A stretch of DNA of 36,278 bases from Spirogloea muscicola (lineage: Eukaryota; Streptophyta; Zygnematophyceae; Spirogloeales; Spirogloeaceae), in assembly GCA_009602725.1 (NCBI GenBank), contig WELB01000027.1, forward strand, positions 948,790-985,067, written 5' to 3'. Below are positions 20,966-33,186 of the stretch, in pieces. Every line of letters starts with the position of its first letter. The first letter of the stretch is position 1. Below the pieces are notes generated by a model. The model had not been told where the DNA came from. It was given only the letters and a program-made list of their open reading frames with translations, and searched no databases. Position numbers and translations under genes: made by a program.

Positions 20966-21753
20966 CCGGAGCCGGCGCCTCGTCCACCGTGCGGGCTGCT
21001 CTCCGCCGTCACGCGCCGGCCGCCGCTCACTAGCCAGCCCGTGACTGTGATCTGGGAGCTACTCTCTCTCTAAACAATAATCACCTCTTCATGCGGCCAA
21101 TGCGGCCACTTGGTCACCTCTGGTAGAATCTTCATTGTACCTTGTTGCTGTTAAGAATTGTCAGGCTGATGGAAGCGGCTGCAGAAGGGCCAGCCCCTCG
21201 GTGGCAAATTGCTGCATAGCAGCCACGTAGACTCCTGAATCCTGATAGTCAGGAGCCACGGCTTAAAACTACATGCACAGGGAGGTGACTGCAACTTGGA
21301 CAGCATCTCCTTTCTGACCTCAACCTGTTGTATTAGCACCTCTTCAGCTGACTGAACAAGTGGCTCTGAATAACGGGACGTGTGCTTGCAAGCACTCATA
21401 ACCGTTTGAGTTGTCCCCTCGGCAGCCACTTTCTCACTCCCTTTGCACTGAGCCCAGCGAGGTACGAGCTTTCACCGTGCTGAGGTCATCAAATGCATGC
21501 TGTGCTTCAGCCCGCTACTTGCAATTCAAGCCGCCTTCCTTATGTGCTTCCTTCATGTACTGCTGAGTATTTGCCAGCTGTTTACTATTGCTGTACGGTC
21601 CTATTGTTGCATCAGAATGCGGCTATGCGTCTGCTGAGCTGCAGAATGTGACTGAAGGCAGTGCTCAAGCGCCTCCAAGCTCCATCATATATGCCATCAG
21701 CAATTATCCTGGGGGGAAGCCAGCTGGCCCATCATTTGCTCACACTCATCTGC
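20966..21753. other. Intergenic region, right copy
   Basis: This is the counterpart of 14237-15000. The - strand frame 21151-21429 contains VLIQQVEVRKEMLSKLQ, parallel to the left-arm frame, but stops elsewhere break the pattern. No gene is called. Confidence 0.4.
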
Positions 21754-23086
21754 TTAGTCTTGCACATATGGACTGCCGCTTAGCAGAGCCGCCTCAGCTT
21801 TCTGAAATTCTCTTCCGAGGTAATTTGCATGCGTGAGCATGCTCACAGGGCATTGCCCGGCTGGCGTCCTCTCAATTATTTGGACACTAAGCTCCTTGGC
21901 AGACCGACCTCTGTCAGATCCAAGTGGTAGTAGACATTGTTAGTCGACCTGCGCTCTCCAACAACTAAGCAAAGCAACAACTAAGGAGAGTTGTCCTTTT
22001 GTCTTACTAGCAGAAGTTAACCTACTTGGTTTAGCTTCGCTGGTGAGAAGAAGGATCATTCTGAAGAGAGAAATTCCATCACAACCTAACCGGACATTCT
22101 TGCTCACCTGTACCGCGTTGGAGGTCTAGGCTTGTAACCAGTACAGGGGATGACCTCCCCAGTGTCAGGATCACAAGCCAGCCCTTCAGCATTGATGAGG
22201 TTGCAGTAGTGATCGGCAATGACCAAGCGAGCTTCTCTGTCGACTGAGACAACGAAGTAGCCAGCCGGATCCAAGGCCATCTGCCTTGTTGACAGCACAT
22301 CATCCAATGCCTGAATGGCTTCTCCTAAACAACATCACACCATGAAGAGAATGAGCAGAAGATGACTGATGCAGTCACAAGAACATGCTCATGATTAGGT
22401 GCCTTTTGTACTCAGCAGCTCATTGCATTCCTGCCTGGTCAAGGTACTGCAAAATCAGCTAGAATCGGGGTCACACATCCTCCGTGCTTGGAAGGAGTAC
22501 ACTATCAGAAGGGTCAAGTGACAGTCAAGGACTACGTGCTGCAGCAATGGAAACATTGGTCAGACACCAAGCAGGAGCTGTTAGGGTTGCTCCTTAAAAG
22601 GACCTGAGAGGAAAATAAGACCTGTGTATTGCGCTGCAGTCAACTTCTCCTGCTGCGCCAATGCTGATATTATCTGCAAGGAGGGGCCAGGGTGGGAGGG
22701 AAACCCTGATCGAGAAAACGATCACAATATCGAAGAAGGACAGCAGGCCAATACCTGGTGCTCACAATGAGCACCCGGCAGCCACCCAGCTTGAAATCTG
22801 CATAAGAAGAGAGCTTGCACAGTTGCAAGCTCACCACTGATGACTCATGTTGGATTACCTGGCTCCTCAGGCAGCTGCTGGTCAGCGTCACCCGTGGTTT
22901 CCAGTTGAGGGGACTGTCTGAAAAGGACTGCAGTGGCCGTATCCCTTGGCGCCGGCTGAAATTGTCCCTTCTGCCAAGCGTATTAGCAATGGGACAGTGT
23001 CCGTGTGTGCTTAAGCTGCAGCAACCGACGCCTATGCGATGGACGCCCAGCGTCCCTGGTCGGGCTGGCAGCTGGTGGGAGAGCAT
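21754..23086 (-). CDS. DUF4346-family protein, probably plastid-targeted (right copy)
   Basis: Exons 22835-23086, 22622-22673, 22108-22324 and 21754-21910 have the same lengths as in the left copy (252, 52, 217 and 157 bp) and again give 225 residues. The core reads LDPAGYFVV, DREARLVIADHY and GLACDPDTGEVIPC, with the PYVQD C terminus. Differences from the left copy in exon 3 are mainly third-base changes (one Ile/Val change), so both copies appear to be under purifying selection. The N-terminal extension differs at more sites, as expected for a transit peptide. Confidence 0.86.
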
Positions 23087-23454
23087 GTGACGGGCACCGG
23101 GGAGCCCACTTGCCCGCACACCGCGGCACCCGTCGGGCCTGCGCCTGCGTCACACCGGTGAGGAAGCGGGGGAGCCAGCGCCCGGGCGCGAGGAGGCTGC
23201 ACTGAGGAGGGCGGGCGGGTACTGGCAACCTTTGGGGGTTCGCGGGGGGTCGCGGGGTGGCGGTGGTGGACGTGGTGGACGTGGAATGTGTGAGAGAGAA
23301 AGAAGTGAGCTCTCCCAAAGAGAGAGAAGGCGCGCGGGGCGCATGAATTGAAAGGGAGGCCAATTCAAGCCAATACATTGTTCAGGCAGAGTCGAGTGCA
23401 GACTAAACAATGCTACATAATACGGAGACAAAGGGGGCAAAGCCAGCCCGAAAA

Positions 23455-23725
23455 GAATTGACAAAAGAGAGAATGCGGCTGCTGATATTAAAGAATCGGC
23501 TGTAAATCGCCAGACAGATGCATACAGGTGTTCATGACGGAGCCAAGGCCTAGGCAGACAGGGAGGAGAGAGCTCGCCCATAGAAGAGAGGGGCTGGCAG
23601 AAGCCCTCAATACCCCCAGTGTCAGCAGTAGTAAGTCAGATGAGCTGAGGGGAGGAAGAGCAACCCCGCTGTGCAAACCAGAGGCTGCTGCAAGGGCGCG
23701 ACCAGCCCGGCGATGCAAAGAAAGA
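23455..23725 (-). repeat. Inverted copy of the about 300-bp element
   Basis: Reverse complement of the element at 20650-20965, sharing the CATCGCC.GGCTGGTCGCGCC start, the AGCTCATCTGACTT middle and the GGCTCCGTCATGAACACC segment. Confidence 0.7.
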
Positions 23726-24140
23726 AAGCGCGGCCAGATTGACTGGTGGCTGGGAAAGGCCAGCCCAAAGGAATGGACAAGGTCTCTAGGAGCCGGAGTG
23801 CGAAGGCCTAGGACGAAGACATAAGCCGGGGAACGCAGCGGTCCCAGGCGATGCAAAGCAATCGCCTGGGACCGCTGTAGGCACATAAATAAACGCATTC
23901 GGTAGCAGGAAACAAGACCCAAAGGCACCGAGCCACCGGGAAGGGCTGCACCCTGTTTCTGGCGCCGCTGGTCAGCTTGAGAGGCTAGCAGCGAAAGTAA
24001 CGAGGACCACCAACCCCCGTAATACCCCATGGATGTCCATGGCCAGGGGTGTAAAGAAGAAAGTGCGGCCAAATTGACTGGTGGCTGGGAAAGGCCAGCC
24101 CAAAGGAGTGGACAAGGTCTGAAGGAGCCGGAGTGCGTCC
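23720..24140. repeat. Direct repeats of about 83 bp, 335 bp apart
   Basis: Units at about 23720-23802 and 24055-24137 share ATTGACTGGTGGCTGGGAAA, then GGCCAGCCCAAAGGA.TGGAC and GGAGCCGGAGTGCG. They differ by a few bases and form part of the GGCTGG/CCAGCC family. Confidence 0.7.
23836..23877. other. Perfect 17-bp stem-loop
   Basis: CAGCGGTCCCAGGCGAT (23836-23852) is followed by an 8-nt loop and its exact complement (23861-23877). It lies between the two direct repeats. The stem sequence GGCGATGCAAAG also occurs at the end of the neighbouring element (about 23709-23720). No U tract follows, so it is not a terminator-like structure. Confidence 0.85.
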
Positions 24141-24194
24141 GTGGCCAGGTGGTAAAAGGTATCAGGAGAAAGTGCTCGCCCATTGAGAATAAAG

Positions 24195-24555
24195 GCTGGA
24201 CAAACCAGCCCGAAAAAGAATGAACAGAGTACGAGAAGGGGGCCAGAGAGAGCGCTAAGAAACAGAAAAAGCAGCTACGAATCACTCAGTAACCTCTGCA
24301 AAGCAGCCGCCGGTCCGAGATGCTAGGCTCGTTGAAGTGGGTCCCCTGGCCAGAGCCAGAGGCAGCAGCGAGGGCTCTGCCGGCACGAAGGTGCATCGCC
24401 CGGGCCATAGACCTCTGCAGCGAGACGGCTAGGCGCATTCGATACACTTGCGCCAGCGACCCTGCTGCAGGAAAGGCTACCGGCTCCCCATGGAAGCGAC
24501 GGGCGATGGTGTGGCGGGCGAGCTGGGTGAGCAGCTCGAGCCACCGAGGTATCAC
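24195..24555. repeat. Dispersed repeat cluster with a conserved reading frame
   Basis: 24195-24262 is a copy of the CCAGCCCGAAAAAGAATG...GGGGCCAGAGAG..CGCTAAG module. 24335-24555 matches 19005-19170 in reverse. Its - strand reads PAAGSLAQVYRMRLAVSLQR and RALAAASGSGQGT. The same peptide pattern appears in copies at 2224-2400 (-), 19005-19170 (+) and about 34640-34850 (+). Confidence 0.6.
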
Positions 24556-24975
24556 CCACCGGGTGGTCCTTTTACTTGTGCAACTTCTTCTGGTCGGCCA
24601 CCTTCACGGCATCGCCGGTCTCGGAAGTAGTGGGGGGAAAAAGGGTCGAAGGAGCCAAATGACGGAGGGGCCTGACGCGCTGAGAGAGAGAGAGAGAGGG
24701 CGCGCGGTGCGCATGGAATGCAAGGGAGGCCAACACATTGCTCAGGCAAACGAAAGCAAAATACGCCTTACGCTACGAGGGGCTGAGAAGATGGGTAATC
24801 TGAGATGCGCAGGAGGTGGCCACGGCGCCCGCGCCATTGGTGCCGGCGCGCTATTGGGCCGTGGAGCCGTCGGCCCGTCGGGCCGCCTTCCCGCCGCGCC
24901 CGCCCATACGAACTTCGCCTTCAACTCCGCCCCCTCCCCACTGTTCCCTCTATCCACTCTACCCCTCGCGCCGCC

Positions 24976-27900
24976 ATGCCCGCCACCGACGGCGGCGGGG
25001 TTGTATCCGCCCCTTCTCCGCAACCACCGCCCTCGCCAGACAGCTCTGCCGTCGGGCTGCTGCTGCACCTAGGCGCCCCCGCTGGACCACGCGCTCGCAG
25101 ACTTCAAGCCTACAGCAGGTGCTGTCCCACCCCCCGCAGCGCTCCGTCCACTAGCCTATCCACTATTGGCCTGGAGATCACGAGGCACGGAACAGCCCCA
25201 ATCCCTTTCACACGACTATGTAACAGCACTTGCATCGTGCCTGCCACATCATGCTTGCCTAGATCCTGGTGCGTTTTGAGGTGACTTTGGCAGCTGCAAC
25301 ACGGCAAAGTGTGCGCTTGCTCAATCACTTAGCCATGCTCCGCACTACCAGGCTGCTGGTTTGGCTGCGTGGAAACGGGGATGCTTGTGCCCCTTGTGAC
25401 GAAGGGGCCGATGAGCTCTGGCGGGCACTGAAGGTTTTACTTAGTGACATCAATCTGCGAGACGGAGACCTGTGCGTCGTGCAAACCTGACCTCTGCGTG
25501 TTCTGAGACTCCTTGACCAGCGCCAACATCAATTGGCAACTATTGATTTCCTTTTCGACTTTTTATTCCAATCATATGTTTTATTATCTGCTCATTCTGC
25601 ATAAGTAAGCAGGCTGTCCAGCTTCCCAATTACTTTCACATCCTCATATACTAAACAACAGATACATGCCATGATTCCCAGTCCTGCCGGCAGTGTTTAG
25701 AATGTGCTTGTACAACGACTTGACAATCTGTTGATGCGTCTGCAGCTCCACCGCCGCCATGAAAGCCTTGGGCCTCTTCGTCTCCTGCTCCACATATGCT
25801 CAAAAAATTTCAGGTTAACTTAATATCAGGTCCCCCTTGGCTGCAGCTCAACTGCCTCTACCTGATCGCAGGACAAGTGACGTCACGCTCCTTAGGGGTA
25901 CAACAGAATAATGCTGTACTATCTGAGGGGCCCAATTCTGCAGATGAGAAAAGTAGAGCAGCAGCAGCAGCAGCAGTGGCAGCCCAAATATAGCTACAAG
26001 TGAGCTTATGCCTTGTCATTGCTTGTGACCAGTGGAGGTTGCTCAGACTATATTGACATCAGTTGCGAACACCATCGATTCAAGCGCGGCACCAGTCAGT
26101 CATTACTCAGAAGCTTTTACTTGTGCTCTTTGAAGATATTATGAGTACGCCGCTTGTTGCTATTACTAGGAAATACAATCCTAGTACGTGGTCTTATGCC
26201 CTATCAGTCATCATTCTCAAAGCTGCACATTATCTTGGACTGTGTTGTATGCAGAGTCTCCGCTTATTGGGCCTATGGCTCATGTCCCACCAAACACTGC
26301 CAGGCGCTGCTGTCAGACCATTACTGCAGCAGCTAGTGGCAATCTGTGTGCAGATCCTTGATGACCCTCAGGAGTCTGGTGCACTCTCATTCGAGGCCAT
26401 GAAGGTGCAGCATCTTCTTCACGGCCTCATGCAAATGTCTAAAGGAACTTGCAGCTCTCTGGCTTCCTCTATGCAGGTGGTTACGCGCAAACGTAGTGGC
26501 AAGCAGCATAGCGATTGTATCTATACTGTACCACCACTACCATCCTTGCACATTGCAGGCCATAGATGCTCTGGCAGTTCAGGAGAGGGAAGACATGACA
26601 AGTATTAGCTGCCTTTGGGTGCCATCACTGGTCCGATGGCTTTTACACGACAACAAAAAGTGGAGAGAGCAAGCTGCAAAAGTACTTCGCAGGACACGCC
26701 ATCTCCTGCTTCCTGCAAGTGCTGCCCTCTCCCAGGTCTACAGACCACGAAGATCACCTCGTGCTGGGCTTGTCAACTTGTCATATTGGGCAAGAGATCA
26801 TACTCGGTGACGCATAATCAAGTGTACTCAGTGATGTCAGCATTAAAAAACTATTGACTTAAGCATGCATGAGAGTCAGCTATTCAATGGGCTGCTCGGA
26901 AGAGAGCCTGTGTATCCCATTCGATTAAGTCCAGCGCCCACCAGCTGACATGATTGCTGCTTCTGCAGGCAGTGGTGGAAGACGTAATTCGAAGGAGGTT
27001 GATTGACACCCTTGTGCACGTGGCCAGATCGGATGCAGTCATTCCAAGTCTGCACGCCTGGGCCTGGCTTGTGCAGCTGGCGGATTCCTGACAGACAGAC
27101 GTATGCTGATCAATGGTCTTCTGAAGGTACCAGAATTCTCATTCGCTGCGGCCTCAGCTGAAGTGCGCCATGCCACGTTGCAGGTAAGATGCAGGGCTGT
27201 TAATGTGCCTCCTTGCGTCAGTCACCCACCGTTCTTGGATGACCTGATAAGACATTTGCATTTTCATGGATTCAGGTCGCTTGGAAGGCCCTCATCACCA
27301 GCCTGCTCCCTGCTGAATCCATTAGCGCCCCAAATGCCACTGCTATCAGCTCAGGAACTGTAGCAACTGCTAGTGAGGCAAGATCGACTCAAGTGTCAAG
27401 CTGCAACGTTCCATCTAAGAAGCAGATTGCACTCCTCGTGATGCCGCTATTAAGCATCATGTGCTGTGAGAAGGTTGAGATCATCAGAAGCACGTGCATG
27501 CAGCTCTGGGTGCTCCTCATCCACAGGCTTAGCCGCTGGGCCAATACATCAGCACCTCTTTTCAGCACTGCTGCCCTGCCTATGCTAGACCTGGTAGGCC
27601 TCCTTGCTAACGTCCTTGACATGGGCTTGTCAGGCAGCAAAACTAGGCAGCAGCGCCCTGCAGTACCACTTTACTTGGTGTTGACTTCCTAGTCGTAATC
27701 TTAGGTAGCTGCACCTGCATGCACTGCCCAGTAGTGATTGCATGCCAAATGGACAATGCAACAGCCATGACAGCTGCAGGTAGCTTAGAAGACACAGCTG
27801 TGTCAAATTGCTCAATGTTCGTCGTGTACCTGCCAGATATTTGAGAAGGGCCCGCGAGTGGTAGGCAGCAGCCCATGGGCATTCTCGTGCATTCTCTTTT

Positions 27901-30900
27901 GGCACTCTCTGACGCATTTGTCAGAAGCTGGTGGGTGCTAGAAGTGACGACCCTTTGCTGTTTTGTTGGACTTACATCGGACTTTCACTTGTGCAACACA
28001 TCATGTAAAGTTGTTTGCAAAGTCCATTGCTTTCCATGCAAATAACTGTTGCAGATAGTTGCTTACATGATTCCTTCTTGTGATCGAGCAGGCAGTACAG
28101 CGTATGACCCTTGCAGGATCTGGTGGCAAACCTTGGGCAAGAGTAGGCCAGTCACAACCATTCCTTTGCAGCCATGGCCCTTCAAGTGGAAGCCCTGGAC
28201 CTTACTTGACTTGGATGCAACTCTCAACCTCCTGAGTAAGCTCATGCTACATGGATTGCTCATCAGTAGATTGCACAGCAACACAGCAAGCACGTTCAAG
28301 TCAACCATTACCATGGAATCAGAGAGGTCATCAAGCACCTTTTGCCATGGTGACCTTCCTCCCTGCTGTTTGTCCATAGTACTGCTTTGGACAAAGGTTG
28401 TAAATTGTGTGGAGGGCTTACATGGTGGAGCGGTCCAACCTTCAACAGAGCACGTGGCAGCCGTGCATACTCTAATAAGGTACAGTGTGCTTCCAAATCC
28501 TAATGAGCAAGCGGCTGACTTACAGAGATTGTGCAATAAGGTGGTCGGTGCTGGTCTTCTTTTGGTGACCTGTTTACTTACACATGTCAAAGGTGCGCAT
28601 CTCTTCTTTCTTGATGAGGTGCAGGTTCACCGAAAGGCAAATAGTCATTATTGAAAAGAACATGCAAGAGGTAGCTACTAGCCCTGTTCTGGAAGCAGAT
28701 GGTGGAGGCATAGAGAAAAGTATTGACTTGGCCTGGCAACTGGCTAGAGTCCTATTAGAAAGTGTGCAGCCGCTCACTTCGGCCTCCAGTCTCTACAATA
28801 TCAAAACAGCAAGTAAAATCGACTACAACGGTGATGTACCGCTGGATATATCAAATTCAGCAACTATATTGGAGAGAGCCCCAAGTCCGGCGAGCAATAT
28901 GCAAGATATCTTGCAGTGTTGCCACATAGCGGAAGTTGATCTTGCACCCACTGCATACATCTGCACATTGTGGTCGAGACTTTCATTCAGCACGAGCGTG
29001 AGACACGTGGACAGGCATTTGAAGAAGCTCGAGGAGCTCCTCGCTGTGTGCACTTTACGGCTTCATGATGCTCTTCACATCCTTGGTGCCTACAGCAGAC
29101 AGCAGGGCGGAAGATTTGATTGCTGTCGCCATCTTCTTGCTGACAGAAGCTGCGCCTCTGGTGCAAGTGGCACGCAGCTGCATTGCACTGAGGCCTGCCG
29201 CTTGCGGCAGAGCCTCCTTCTGGGAATATGGGAGGTCCTGGCCGAGCACCTGTGCACGGGAATAGAACAGGAGAATGACCGAGCAATGTGCAGTGGTCGG
29301 CCTAGACTTACTTGGCAGGCCTTGACGGACTTTCTACTTTACCCCATGTTGATGTGCCGGGGTGATGGTGCGAGGTTCTGCTCAAGCCTAGAGCTCCCAG
29401 ACCAGATCTTAGCAGTCAGCTTATCCTGGAACAAACTCTTCATCATTGTCAATCAGGTGGCACTTACAATCGGCTCTCACCCCAATGCTTTCGTCGGGTT
29501 CCTATCTTACAGATTATCTGAGCTCAACTTTGTGGGATGCCCGTCAGACAAGTCACCCAGCCCTTCATCCAAATGCAGAAATCGTTGCACACATTGCAGC
29601 AGAAATAGACCTGTGTATCAGTCCAACACAACAACATCTGAAACGGAGTAGAAAGCGGCGCCTAATGACTGGTAGCCTTTCGGGGCAAGCTTCTGGCCCA
29701 CTTTTGATCAGACACTGCAGCAAGGAAATAGGAGATGACTTGAAGGACTTCAACTACATCTCAGGCCACCTACATATTGCTGGAAGGTAAGGACGTTGTC
29801 TGTCCACACTGGCAGGCACTCCTGAACGAAGCCCAGTTCCTGAGTTAAGCTGCCATTGTAGACCCATTAGTCTGCGCCAATCAAACTCACTACTCTGACT
29901 AGTTCCTCGTCATTGGGTTGCTCCTGCAATGCTCTATGCTGCTAAACCCTGTCTCAACATCATTCCTCTTGCCGTGCTGAGAGTTTTCACTGGGGCGATC
30001 ACTCACTGGTGTTGTGATGTGCAGACTTTTAGGTTCTCTCTGCCACCTGTGCAGAACCAGCACGACAGATGTGCAAGTTCAGCTCATGCATATTGTAACA
30101 AGGTGCAGTTTGAGAAAGAATGTTCGCCTTCTGCTGAGCTGCTTGGCGCACTTTGACTAAGTAGGAAGCTTTGATGATCTGGATGCTGGCTGTTGGTTTG
30201 AGGCTAACACTTGCCTGTGTAAATTCTCACTACAGAGTCATGGCCCCCTTGGCCCCCCTTGGCAATCGCATCATAACACAGAATGATGCATTGATGTACC
30301 TCAAGGTAACTGTCCTGTCAGCACAGCCTTGCTTTGTTACCTCAAGGGGTAGTGGGGCGTTCTAGTACTTGAGAATGTGTACACGTCAACACTTGTACGT
30401 AGACAGTGCAGCATGCCTAAGGAAACATGTGTTGCATGACAACCACATGCAATCACTGTCTTTCTTGCAGATTACTGGGAGCTCAATCACAAGATGGCTT
30501 TCCTCTGACATCCAAGCTATGAGACTGGGTTGCAATCGAGCCCTGCTGCTGCTAGATGTATTGCTGAGTGCACTTTATTCCTGCCTTCAACGATGCAAAC
30601 CTCAACTGGCGTATGACTTCTTGCTTCTACAAGCACTAGCACCTCTGCTCACAGCTGCTATACTACACAACGACAAAAGAATTTCCAATCACAGGTAGCG
30701 TCTCTGAGATACTTGCCCTGAATGATGATCTCTCGATGATGATCTTATAAGCCAAACACATGATTTTCCAAGACACCAACATCAAGTGTTATATCTCTGG
30801 TCGCAGCCTTGCTTTCTGGAACGATACATTTGGAGCTCGAGCAAGCAACAGCAGGCTCCAAAATGCAGTCCGCGAATTTCCAGGGGGTAGCAAGCAAGGG

Positions 30901-31420
30901 GTGACTTCAGTGAGGTGCACGTATGCATCTGCTGTGCACTGCAACCGAAGTTCCCTGCACACCCTATCACCTGAACTGAGGCTATAGGAAGGGATGGGCT
31001 ACACCTGGTTGCCGGATTGGGATCAGCCTACCCATATCCCATGCACCTCTGAGAGGAGCAAAATATGAGGCTCCAACAACCAGCGATTTCCACAGTCCTT
31101 GCATCAAAAGCCGAAAGTATGTGCCACAGCAAAGCCAGTGGTACAATCTTGTGTCGAGGAAGTGGCCTTGAGCAGGTCTTGGCGTATTGAAATCACTTCG
31201 ACACGAAGGCAGACTTTGCGCGTGCTAGGGCAACACGAGCAACATCAGCCATGGAAGGAAGACAATCTCAAGGTCAAGTGCCTTCCTCGGATCACTTGCA
31301 AGCCCAGTCAGGTACAAGACTCCACATTCAAGAATGGCATCGTGCAGGGTTCAGCTACTTACCAACATACTTTGCTTTTATATATATACTTATTGATGCT
31401 TTGACCATTGATGACCATGT
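24976..31420 (+). CDS. RIF1: RIF1 homologue, right copy with frame lesions
   Basis: Exons matched to the left copy: 24976-25118 (ATG at 24976), 25746-25813, 26559-26735, 26969-27183, 27276-27662, 30236-30305, 30471-30694, 30807-30886. Less certain blocks lie near 25290-25480, 26035-26140, 26220-26404, 27838-27925, 28090-28560, 28600-29790, 30060-30150 and 31120-31330. The RIF1 signatures are all present (SFEAMK; VAWKALITSLL; QLWVLLIHRL; HNDKRISNHS with LAFWNDTFG). The exon at 26969 is 4 bp shorter than its partner (215 against 219), which shifts the frame near 27080. There is also 8 bp less near 29570 and 1 bp extra near 25330; those two could lie in or near introns. So this copy is either damaged or carries sequencing errors. 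The 3' end is not determined. Confidence 0.8.
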
Positions 31421-33186
31421 CGCTTTTATAAGTGCTGGTCAATGAAGTTTCCTCTAGTTTCCTCTAGAAGGGGGTGCCAAGCGGCCCCAGGCTGATCGCT
31501 GCCTCTTACACTGAAACTGCTGGTCTTGCATGCAGGAGGTGTGCAAGTCGTACTAAGTCTATGGATCAACTTCTGAAGTGGAGCACGCGCCAAAGCTGCA
31601 AGTCATGCAGGACGCTTTCCTTGGCAATTGGAGCCGCTGTGCCCTGAAGGCTGGAATTAGACTTGACGACGTCTGGCCTCACAAACTGCAGCACTGCAGC
31701 AGCACTGCAGCAGCAACTTTACATTGTGCAACAATCCAGCACAAGAAAGGTGAGGACTGACGAGCCGTATCCCATTCCAAGGACGTGCAGACGGAACTGC
31801 AGATGATGACCACGTGGTTGTGCATAAACGCAGGGGCTCTTCTTCAACCCCGTCTTGTATCCTGAAATGTCTATCCTTCTAGGTACAGATGCTGCAGCAT
31901 GTCTTTGCAAGTCACTAGGCAGGGTCATGGCAGTCACATACTGCCTTTGAAGCCTGACCTGCCTTGCCCAGCTAGCAAGACCAGAACCTCATGGAGGCTG
32001 TGCATGCACAAGAAAATAATAGGTCAAAGACGAGGTTGCTCTGTTGCGAAAGCTGTAGCCTGTAGTCTTCCTCTGCCCTAGGAAATACCAGCACCAATCG
32101 CACATTGGCCAAAGAAAGCAACAGGTGCAAGGGGCTTATGAAAATGGTTATGTTGGGCGGAGCATCCTTAAGGTGATCAGTCTTCGAGAAAACTGCTTCT
32201 CAAATCAACAGCGATAGGCTAAAGCTGCTGCTACTGAAGGTTCAACGTCATGCCCACGAATGCCTTTGCTCAACTGTCAGATGTGCTTTTCTTGGATTCC
32301 CGATCGTGCGAGATGTTACTGCCAGTACCACCAGGTTTGGCCTTAAAGCTAAGGGCAGTCATTGACTGAGCAGGAGACTTTGACAAGCAAAGGATGACAT
32401 GACAGACTAAAGACCATCTGCTCAGTCACCGCTATGTTGGCTGTGCTGTGTCATCGAAAACAGGTCGAACATGCTTGCAAGCCATAGATGCAACTATGAC
32501 AGCTTTTGTGCTGGTCAAGTTAGTTGATGTGCACCCCTAACAACCAAGCTTGCTTGCACAATCGAGCTAGCCTCTACTACAATGATATTGCAATCGACTC
32601 TTCCGCTTGCTCTGTCTTGCAACAACCTTGTGTGTTCCTGATTGAGATTGCTGCTCTTGCAGGTCTCTGCTGGACTTCGACACCTGCTCAGAACCCTAGT
32701 TTCTCAAACCTGCAACCTGCGACCTGTGCCACCTTGTACATTTTTGTAACTTCTTCAATGCAGGCAAATTACAGATACAATTGTCGTCCTCGAAGCAACT
32801 GCCGAAGCAACTGCTACGCATCCTGTATCGCAAGATAGATAATATAATAGACAATAATATAACATGCAATCCTCTGTGGACAATGGAACACCTATAGTGC
32901 ATGTAACACACAACAGCTTGTGGACACACCTGTGAAATGCCACAGTCGCCTCGTCAAATAGGAGAGGTTTGTGTCCAAGGGCTAATGCTGTGCCCTCAGC
33001 AGACTGCAGAGCGCTCTCTGCTCGGCGCCCTGTGACTAGAAGCCCATGCTCCAGTCCAACACACGGAGCTTTTCCGACGGTCTATCGAGCTTAGCACACG
33101 AGCAGCCCCGCAGGAGCTTCTCCTATGATCTACTGACAGTTGCGAGCATAGCTGTCTCATCTGCACCCGGATTGCTCTCCAGCAAG
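31421..33186 (+). other. Uncertain RIF1 3' exons and RAMP4 3' region, right copy
   Basis: Counterpart of 3692-5779. The + strand frames near 31578-31760 and 32524-32838 parallel left-arm frames but with many differences. No exon is called. The GGAGAAGCTCC stem-loop downstream of RAMP4 is kept (about 33112-33125). Confidence 0.35.

Larger units (their letters stand above)
23087..24975. promoter_or_regulatory. Divergent promoter region, right copy, swollen by repeats
   Basis: It lies between the start codons of the DUF4346 gene (23086, -) and RIF1 (24976, +). It is 1.9 kb here against 0.7 kb in the left arm. The extra DNA (about 23330-24760) consists of dispersed repeats in both orientations. 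No gene is supported; the longer frames are repeat-derived. A (GA)n microsatellite runs from 24682 to 24698. Confidence 0.65.

Noticed and set aside
23488-24285. 265-codon - strand frame in the right promoter region
   Set aside because: It covers repeat copies, including the perfect hairpin, has no family signature and is absent from the left arm.
24682-24698. (GA)n tract as a regulatory GAGA element
   Set aside because: A plain dinucleotide microsatellite in repeat DNA; no evidence for binding function.
31690-31715. CTGCAG-rich short tandem as a microsatellite of interest
   Set aside because: Only a few imperfect CAG-type units; too short and degenerate to interpret.
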